Below the pieces are notes generated by a model. That model saw nothing but the letters and a program-made list of their open reading frames with translations. It had not been told where the DNA came from and made no database searches. Below are positions 58,161 to 64,000 of a stretch of 64,000 nucleotides of DNA, one piece after another (position 1 is the first letter of the stretch; the number at the start of each line of letters is the position of its first letter). A program made the translations under genes and the position numbers. This DNA comes from Bradyrhizobium sediminis (GTDB lineage Bacteria; Pseudomonadota; Alphaproteobacteria; Rhizobiales; Xanthobacteraceae), in contig NZ_CP076134.1 in NCBI RefSeq assembly GCF_018736085.1, forward strand, positions 3,234,501-3,298,500. The letters are read 5' to 3'.

Positions 58161-60806
58161 ATGATGCGCACACGCGATTACCCTGTGGTCGAAACCCCGG
58201 ATTTCCTGCTGGCGGCGCTTGAGCAGGCGAACGATGCCGTGGTGATCGTCGATAGCGATCTTCATGTGAGCTATTTCAACGCCGCGGCCGAACTCATCTG
58301 GGGGCTGGATCGCACCGAGGTGCTCGGTCGTCACGTAAGCTGTCTGGGGCTCGAGGAGCTGCAATCCGTTGCGACGCCGGCTTCGGATCAGATCGGCGGC
58401 GACGACGTCATCCAGGATCGCTGCTCCGAGATCAGGATCGAGCGCAGGGATGGCAGCCGGATTCGTGCCGCACTGTCGCTTTCGCATGTCGAGGCCGGCG
58501 ATCAAGACCGCACCATCGCCTTCGTCCGGGACATCACCAGGGAGGTCGAACGGCGGGAAAGGATGGCGCTGCTCACGTTGGTCGCCGACAGGACCAACCG
58601 CGCAGTTATCGTCACCGATCGCGATCTGAAGATCATCTATACCAACGCTGCGTTCGCAGGATTGTTCGGGTACTCGATCGGGGAAGTGAGCGGGCAGCAG
58701 GCAATCGATCTGCTTGCGGGGCGCCATACCGACCGCAGGACGCTGGCAAGGTTACGACACTGGATCGGCGAGGAACGCGGCGGCGAGGAGGAAATCCTCG
58801 CCTACGACAAGAACGGCGACGAGATCTGGATCTCGGCCAACGTCAAGGCGTTCCGCGACGGCCGCGGGCGGGTCAAATACACGTTCGCCCTGCTGACCGA
58901 TATCTCCGAGACCAAGCAGTTGCGATCGCTGCAGCAGTTGATCCTGAGCGCGCTGGCCGATGAAATCCCCATTACGGAGATCGCGGATCGGCTGTGCAGA
59001 CGTGTCGAGGAAATCGCGCCCGATGTCGTTTCCTCACTGCTGCACATCGACGCCGGCGGATTGGTTCATCCGCTGGGCGGCCCCAGCCTCCCCGAGGACT
59101 ATTCGCGGGCGTTGGATGGCGTCGCGATCGGTCCGGATGTCGGTTCCTGCGGATCCGCGGCATTTTACGGCAAGCCGGTCCTTGCGACCGACATCGATAC
59201 CGATCCGCGCTGGCAACCGTACAAGATCCGGCCGCTCGAAGTCGGCCTGCGCGCCTGCTGGTCCACGCCAATCAAGTCGAAGGATGGCCGCGTGATCGGA
59301 ACCTTCGCCTTCTATTTCAGGGAATCTCGCCCGCCGAGCCGCTGGCACGAGCGCATCGTCGATGCCTGCGTGCATCTCGGCGCGCTGGCGATTGAGCGCT
59401 GGGAAGCCCGCGCCCAGATCGCGCGGCTCGCCTATTACGACATGCTGACCGGCCTGCCGAACCGCGCGCGCCTGCGGGACTTGATCGCCGAAGCGATCCG
59501 GGCCTGCCACCCAGGAAAGCACGTTGCGCTGGCGTTCCTCGATGTCGATAATTTCAAGGACGTCAACGATACGCTCGGGCACTCTGCCGGCGACGAATTG
59601 CTCGTCGAGCTCGCCCAACGCCTGCGCGCGCAGATTCAGCCGCACGACATGCTGGGGCGTCTGGGCGGCGACGAATTCGTGATCGTGCTGCCGAACCGTG
59701 ACGCCGGCGAAGCCGCGCTGGTCGCCTCGCGGATCACCGAATCCCTGGTCGTGCCGCTCCAGATCGGCACCAGACAGGTGCCGATCTCCGCCAGCATGGG
59801 CATCAGTATCTATCCGGACAACGCGACCGACATCGACCCCCTGATACAGCAGGCCGATGCGGCGATGTACCACGCCAAGCGCGCCGGCCGCTCCACCTAC
59901 CGATTCTTCAGCGCCGATATGAACAGGCTCGCCGAGCAACGGCTGGCTCACAGCTCCGCACTTCGCACCGCGATCGCAAACGATGCCCTGAAATTGCATT
60001 ATCAGCCGCAGATCCGGACCAGCGACGGCGCCATTCACGGCGTCGAGGCGCTGGCGCGCTGGCGTGACCCGGAGCTCGGCGAAGTGTCGCCCGCGAAGTT
60101 CATTCCGCTGGCCGAAGAGTGCGGGCTGATCGAGCAGATCGGCCAGTGGTCGATACGCGAGGCCTGCCGGCAGATGGCGGAGTGGCGTGAAGCCGGGCTG
60201 GATATCCCCTGTGTGTCGGTCAATCTGTCTCCAATCAATTTCCAGAACCCGAGCCTGGCATCTGCCGTCACCGGGATCCTCGCAGACCATGGCCTGCCGC
60301 CTGAAATGCTTATGCTCGAGGTTACCGAGGGCGTGATCCTGAACGAGCGCTCGGTTGCGATCGAGACGATGAATGCCCTTCGCAATCTTGGAGTAGGCCT
60401 GTCGTTGGACGATTTCGGAACCGGCTATTCCAGCCTCAGCCGGCTGGCGCACTTGCCAATTCGCGAGTTGAAGATCGACCGCAGCTTCGTGCGTGACGTC
60501 GAGGCAGACCCCAGCGCGCGAGCGATCGTTACCGCGGTGGTTCGCGTCGGCCAGAGCCTGCAGCTCTCCGTCGTCGCCGAAGGCGTCGAAACCGACGGGC
60601 AACGAGACTTGCTGGCGGAACTGGGATGCGACGTCATTCAGGGATTTCTCTACGCGCCTGCGCTGTCAGCCGCTGCGTTCGGGCGCTGGCTGCTTGACCA
60701 TAGTGCCAAGCGGGCCAGTGCGATGCTCAGGCGCGTCGGCCGATCCCTGGCCCGGCCGCCGGCCGGGTCTTCGCCTCACGTCTCCACCACCAAGGGGCTC
60801 GGTTAG
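58161..60806 (+). CDS. PAS-PAS-GAF-GGDEF-EAL protein (DosP-like layout)
   Basis: 881 residues, cyclic di-GMP turnover. PAS1 about 14-120 (ALEQANDAVVIVDSDLHVSY), PAS2 about 145-260 (TNRAVIVTDRDLKIIYTNAA), GAF about 275-420, GGDEF with intact RLGGDEFVIVL (502-506), EAL with intact GVEALARW (629-631), VNLSPINFQNP, EVTEGV, DDFGTGYSSL and KIDRSFV. Both catalytic motifs look functional. The order matches E. coli DosP, but in the PAS1 region equivalent to its heme loop (GLEELQSVATPASDQIGGDD) no histidine is evident, so a different signal is likely. ATG 58161 has GGAG four bases upstream. Confidence 0.93.
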   Translation: MMRTRDYPVVETPDFLLAALEQANDAVVIVDSDLHVSYFNAAAELIWGLDRTEVLGRHVSCLGLEELQSVATPASDQIGGDDVIQDRCSEIRIERRDGSRIRAALSLSHVEAGDQDRTIAFVRDITREVERRERMALLTLVADRTNRAVIVTDRDLKIIYTNAAFAGLFGYSIGEVSGQQAIDLLAGRHTDRRTLARLRHWIGEERGGEEEILAYDKNGDEIWISANVKAFRDGRGRVKYTFALLTDISETKQLRSLQQLILSALADEIPITEIADRLCRRVEEIAPDVVSSLLHIDAGGLVHPLGGPSLPEDYSRALDGVAIGPDVGSCGSAAFYGKPVLATDIDTDPRWQPYKIRPLEVGLRACWSTPIKSKDGRVIGTFAFYFRESRPPSRWHERIVDACVHLGALAIERWEARAQIARLAYYDMLTGLPNRARLRDLIAEAIRACHPGKHVALAFLDVDNFKDVNDTLGHSAGDELLVELAQRLRAQIQPHDMLGRLGGDEFVIVLPNRDAGEAALVASRITESLVVPLQIGTRQVPISASMGISIYPDNATDIDPLIQQADAAMYHAKRAGRSTYRFFSADMNRLAEQRLAHSSALRTAIANDALKLHYQPQIRTSDGAIHGVEALARWRDPELGEVSPAKFIPLAEECGLIEQIGQWSIREACRQMAEWREAGLDIPCVSVNLSPINFQNPSLASAVTGILADHGLPPEMLMLEVTEGVILNERSVAIETMNALRNLGVGLSLDDFGTGYSSLSRLAHLPIRELKIDRSFVRDVEADPSARAIVTAVVRVGQSLQLSVVAEGVETDGQRDLLAELGCDVIQGFLYAPALSAAAFGRWLLDHSAKRASAMLRRVGRSLARPPAGSSPHVSTTKGLG

Positions 60807-60893
60807 CGTCCCCGGCGAATGTCCGCAGTTTGACCCGTGGCGAATATTCGTCCCCTCGCCATCTCGAGTCGGTTGCAACTCGTCGTCGCGCCA

Positions 60894-62309
60894 TCAACCG
60901 ATCCTGTTGAGGGTGCCCCTTATCGTCGTGAAGATCCCGCCGATATCCTTTCGTATCGAATCGAGTTTTGCGAAATGGTCGAACACCTGGGCAATTCTCT
61001 CATCGATCTCGCGCTTGCTGCTGGAGAGCACTTCCACGCGCGAGCTGAGCTTGTTGTCACCGTTCGCTTCGATCTCGCCGAGGGTTTTGGTCACGAGATC
61101 GCGAATGGCATGCACCTCCGCGATCAGGGCCTCGATGCCGAATACCGGTGCCTGCAGGGGCACAAGGTCTGCCTGTGACTGGGCCAGTTCCTCCCTGAAC
61201 CGGTTCAGCATCGCGGATGAATCCTGCAGCGTCCGGAGACGCAAACGGGACTCTATGACGAATTCGTTCAGCGCGTTCTGGCGATCCATGAGGCTCTTGC
61301 CGCTGGAATCCGTCTCCACCTCCGCAATCGAACGCTCCAGACGCGCCTGGCGTTCTCTGAGTTCTTCAAGATCCAGACGAATCGTATCCAGGATATTGAA
61401 GCAATCATCGAGGCGCGCGACCCTCCGCTCGATCTCGAGTTTGTTTTTGGAGAGCGCTTCCACCCGCAAACCAAGCGGTTCGTCGCCGCTCGCTTCGAAT
61501 TCATCGAGAGACTTGGTCAGCCGATCACGGCTTAGACGCAGTTCATCGATCAGGGCGTTGATTCCGGCCTCCGGCGACCGCAGGGGCACCAGCTCAGCCT
61601 GGGCTTTGGCCAGTTCCTCCTTGAAGCGGTTCAGCGTCGCCAGTGATTCCTGTAACGCGTTCAACCGCGCCTGGATCAGCGATACGTCGCCGTCCAGTTC
61701 CTTCATCCGAATGGCAAGACTGTTTTTGCTGTCGTCGGTTTCGAGTTCCGTCAGCGACCTCTCGAGCTGACGCTGACGATCCCTGAGTTCGCCGAAGACA
61801 GGCTCCATCGCCCGGCGTTTTTCGGCCACGGCGCCGACCAGCTCCCGAAGCGCATGCTGGCGGCGCCGGATGTCGCCCAGCCGATCCGGCATATCGGCGG
61901 CTTCGTTCCGGCTCTGCTGCAAAACTGCCCTTTGCTCGGTATCCGCCAGCTTCTCCTGCAGGGACGAGATCGCTTCCTCTGGGTCGCTGTCGACGAGATG
62001 CTGGACAGCCGCGTCGAAGCGGTTCTGCGAGTCGTGCGCGACTACGGCGTCCTGCCGGAAGCCCTTGAGGCGACCGCGCAGCAAGTTCAGGTTTCTTTCC
62101 TGGCGTGCAATTCTGTAAGCTTGAATTATGGTTGCCCCGATCAGCGAAATTGCCATGAAGACAATAGTGCCGGTCGCGAGACGCTGCATTGCGGGCAGCG
62201 CAGCGTAGAGAGCCGACATCCTCGCGAAATCGTAACCGAATGCCTGCTGCGCAAAGAGCGCTATCACGGCCAATAAGCCTAACCAGGCAAGCACGAAAAA
62301 CAGCCACAT
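60894..62309 (-). CDS. Membrane-anchored coiled-coil protein of two 142-residue repeats
   Basis: 471 residues. Two transmembrane helices at 1-22 (WLFFVLAWLGLLAVIALFA) and about 46-65 (TGTIVFMAISLIGATIIQAY), then a long charged helical domain. Residues about 177-318 and 319-460 are tandem copies: DRQRQLERSLTELETD/ERQARLERSIAEVETD and LNRFKEELAKAQAELVPL/LNRFREELAQSQADLVPL, always 142 residues apart. No enzyme motif. Both halves resemble SMC-type or chemoreceptor-like coiled coils only by composition. ATG 62309 lies 11 bp from the DctA fragment. Role unknown; an envelope or cell-pole scaffold is conceivable. Confidence 0.85.
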   Translation of the reverse strand: MWLFFVLAWLGLLAVIALFAQQAFGYDFARMSALYAALPAMQRLATGTIVFMAISLIGATIIQAYRIARQERNLNLLRGRLKGFRQDAVVAHDSQNRFDAAVQHLVDSDPEEAISSLQEKLADTEQRAVLQQSRNEAADMPDRLGDIRRRQHALRELVGAVAEKRRAMEPVFGELRDRQRQLERSLTELETDDSKNSLAIRMKELDGDVSLIQARLNALQESLATLNRFKEELAKAQAELVPLRSPEAGINALIDELRLSRDRLTKSLDEFEASGDEPLGLRVEALSKNKLEIERRVARLDDCFNILDTIRLDLEELRERQARLERSIAEVETDSSGKSLMDRQNALNEFVIESRLRLRTLQDSSAMLNRFREELAQSQADLVPLQAPVFGIEALIAEVHAIRDLVTKTLGEIEANGDNKLSSRVEVLSSSKREIDERIAQVFDHFAKLDSIRKDIGGIFTTIRGTLNRIG

Positions 62310-62319
62310 TTTAAATACC

Positions 62320-62664
62320 TCAGTTCAGCAAATACTGGTTCGCCTCCGCATTGGCCGTGGCGCCGCCGAATCCCGCGCCGGAACGCGTCAGGCTTCCGGC
62401 CACCGGGCCGAGCCCGAGGGCAAAGGTCGAGACAGTCTCAAGATGGATTAGGGCCGTGACGCCCATACGACCGACTGTCCCAGCATCCTGGATATGCGCG
62501 ATACCGGAAACCACCGCGCAGAGGACGATCGGCGCGATCACCCTCTTGATCGGCTTGATGAAGCCGTCGCCGGGCGCCTTGATCCTCACGCGGGTCGCGT
62601 GTCTTGCCGCCACGACAGTCCCCCCTCCCTCCAGAATTCGCCGTTCTGCCGGTCGTTCCTGCAA
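62320..62664 (-). pseudogene. Fragment of a C4-dicarboxylate transporter (DctA-like)
   Basis: About 85 residues match the first quarter of DctA/glutamate symporters: PGDGFIKPIKRVIAPIVLC, VVSGIAHIQDAGTVGRMG, ALIHLETVSTFALGLGPVAG and RSGAGFG. Full-length DctA has about 430 residues, so nearly all transport helices are missing. No proper start or ribosome binding site is visible, and the coding sense is lost on both sides. A decayed relic beside the coiled-coil gene. Confidence 0.75.
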
Positions 62665-62740
62665 AAACGGCCATTTCCCCGTCCATAGCCAAGATCAACT
62701 AGGTCATGGGAGTCAATGGCGCGGGGTGTCTATCCGGGCC

Positions 62741-63928
62741 CTACCGCAGCCATTGCGCGATGCGCGCGACGGCCTCGCGCATCTCGTCGGCCGAACGCGC
62801 GTAGGAAAAGCGGATGAACTGGCGGCCGTGGATCGGGTCGAAGTCGACCCCGGGGGTCGCCGCGACGCGGGCTTTTTCCAGCATCTCGCCGGCAAATTTG
62901 AAGCTGTCGGAGGTGAATTTGGAGGCGTCGGCATAGAGATAAAACGCGCCGTCGGCGGGAAGGAATGTGTCGAGGCCGGCCTTGGGCAGGCCTTCGATCA
63001 GGATGCGGCGGTTCTCCTGATAACCGTGCTTGATCTCTTCCATCTCGGCGCGGCCCTCGAAGGCGGCCTCGGCGGCAATCTGCGACAGCGTCGGCACCGA
63101 GATCGCCAGATTCTGCTGCAGCCGTTCGATCGGCCGCACCAGCGGCTCCGGCACCACCATCCAGCCGACCCGCCAGCCGGTCATGCAGAAGTATTTCGAG
63201 AACGAATTGATCACCAGCGCATCCGGCGACAGTTCCGCCGCTGTCACCGCCGGAAAGGCATAGTCGAGACCGTGATAGATTTCGTCGGAGATGAAACGGA
63301 TGCCTGCGCTCTCCGCCGCCGCCATCAGGCTGGTGAGCGCCTCGCGCGACATCATCGTTCCCGTGGGATTGGCCGGGCTACCGACCAGTACGCCCTTCAG
63401 CGGCGTCTTGCGATGCGCCGATAGCAGCGCCTCGCCGGTCAGCGCGTGACGGGTTTCGCTCGAGGTCTCTATCAACACCGGCTCGCAGCCGAGCGCGGTC
63501 AGGATGTGGCGGTACGGCGGATAGCCGGGAACCGTGACCGCGACGCGGTCGCCCGGCTCGAACAGCGCGAGAAAGCCCAGGATGAACCCGCCCGACGACC
63601 CCGTGGTAATCACTACCCGCTCGGCGTCCACGGCGCAGCCGTAGGTCTCGCGGTAATGCCGCGCGATCCGTTCGCGCAGCGAGGGAATGCCGAGCGCCGA
63701 GGTGTAGTCGATCCGCCCGACGTCGAGGGCGGCGTGGGCGGCCAGAATCGCGGACCTCGGCGCCGAAGCCGCCGGCTGCCCCACTTCCATGTGAATGACA
63801 TGGCCGCCGGCCGCCTCGATGCGCGCCGCCGCTGCCATCACGTCCATCACCATGAACGGCGGAACATTGCTTCGTCCGGACGCCGTCAGCAGGCTTTTGG
63901 CGCGGTGTCTCAGTGTCGCATCAGGCAT
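62741..63928 (-). CDS. Class I/II PLP aminotransferase (aspartate/tyrosine-type)
   Basis: 395 residues, fold-type I. HMEVGQPAASAPRSAILAAH, YTSALGIPSLRERIARHY, VITTGSSGGFILGFLALFEPGDRVAVTVPGYPPY, GSPANPTGTMM (substrate Asn), ISDEIYHGLDY (PLP Asp/Tyr) and the Schiff-base lysine in INSFSKYFCMTGWRVGWMV; a C-terminal arginine in QFIRFSYARS binds the substrate carboxylate. Substrate could be aspartate, tyrosine or another amino acid. It is not closely related to the other aminotransferase in this window (535-1755). ATG 63928. Confidence 0.9.
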   Translation of the reverse strand: MPDATLRHRAKSLLTASGRSNVPPFMVMDVMAAAARIEAAGGHVIHMEVGQPAASAPRSAILAAHAALDVGRIDYTSALGIPSLRERIARHYRETYGCAVDAERVVITTGSSGGFILGFLALFEPGDRVAVTVPGYPPYRHILTALGCEPVLIETSSETRHALTGEALLSAHRKTPLKGVLVGSPANPTGTMMSREALTSLMAAAESAGIRFISDEIYHGLDYAFPAVTAAELSPDALVINSFSKYFCMTGWRVGWMVVPEPLVRPIERLQQNLAISVPTLSQIAAEAAFEGRAEMEEIKHGYQENRRILIEGLPKAGLDTFLPADGAFYLYADASKFTSDSFKFAGEMLEKARVAATPGVDFDPIHGRQFIRFSYARSADEMREAVARIAQWLR

Positions 63929-63973
63929 CGATATCTGCTATTTGAGCTCGGGAAACGGGACCCTGGTGCCCCA

Positions 63974-63996
63974 GACAAGCCGCATTCGGCGGCTTG
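63974..63996. terminator. Inverted repeat near the window end
   Basis: ACAAGCCGC (63974-63982) and GCGGCTTGT (63988-63996) make a perfect 9-bp stem with a short loop, upstream of the aminotransferase start. Perhaps the terminator of a gene beyond the window; no long T run is present. Confidence 0.35.
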
Positions 63997-64000
63997 TTAG

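Overview
This is a high-GC chromosomal segment with the gene content, repeats and coding style of an alphaproteobacterium of the Bradyrhizobium/Rhodopseudomonas group (Nitrobacteraceae). The evidence is the complete SUF operon with a second cysteine desulfurase, a class I PHA synthase, an Omp25-like porin starting with a typical Bradyrhizobium signal peptide, an RNase E with a huge acidic insertion in its S1 domain, a short type-2 ArgC, a CtrA-like box, and several intergenic palindromic repeats of types common in Bradyrhizobium genomes. Most of the window is core chromosome; genus assignment is inference.

Layout. 1-2240: homoserine dehydrogenase (cut by the window edge), a class I/II aminotransferase and a lipoprotein, all on the minus strand. 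2502-4777: PHA synthase and a MAPEG protein. 4790-9037: methyltransferase (apparently frameshifted), argC, a PaiB-like protein, a Tat-exported metallo-beta-lactamase-fold protein and a DedA protein. 9579-13911: parE, an outer-membrane barrel protein with a good terminator, a small membrane protein and a short-chain dehydrogenase. 14021-16399: a flavoprotein that looks internally deleted and a secreted caspase-like protein. 16834-19525: RhlE-type helicase and a diguanylate cyclase. 19634-27348: the iron-sulfur block on the minus strand, read as IscS/NifS-like desulfurase, sufB, sufC, sufD, sufS, sufT, sufA, then a TfoX-domain gene between two copies of one repeat. 27665-33143: alpha/beta hydrolase, a broken DUF1697 gene, glutathione S-transferase with a striking operator, anmK, tyrS and an MFS carrier. 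33158-44734: giant AsmA-like protein, a peroxiredoxin with a histone-H1-like tail, an M23 peptidase, an orphan branched-chain-type binding protein, a large carbamoyltransferase, an EamA permease and a 3-hydroxyisobutyrate-dehydrogenase-like protein. 44738-53720: prfB with its programmed frameshift, PBP1a, an AmiC-type amidase (CtrA-like box upstream) and RNase E.

53722-57087 is the mobile part. A terminator-seeking (class-C-like) group II intron, 53736-55603, lies between rne and what was probably the rne terminator. Directly beyond the terminator is an IS5-family element flanked by CTAG that carries, besides its transposase, a GFA-type zinc protein as apparent passenger; it sits in the loop of an inverted repeat. 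57088-64000: a short-chain dehydrogenase, a DosP-architecture PAS-PAS-GAF-GGDEF-EAL protein, a membrane-anchored coiled-coil protein made of two 142-residue repeats, a DctA fragment and another aminotransferase.

I did not find a CRISPR array, a tRNA or rRNA gene, a prophage, or an obviously new multi-gene defence or biosynthetic system. The most unusual items are the intron/terminator/IS nest downstream of rne, the passenger-carrying IS with a hairpin over its transposase start, the repeat-built coiled-coil protein, the basic-tailed peroxiredoxin and the long orphan carbamoyltransferase.
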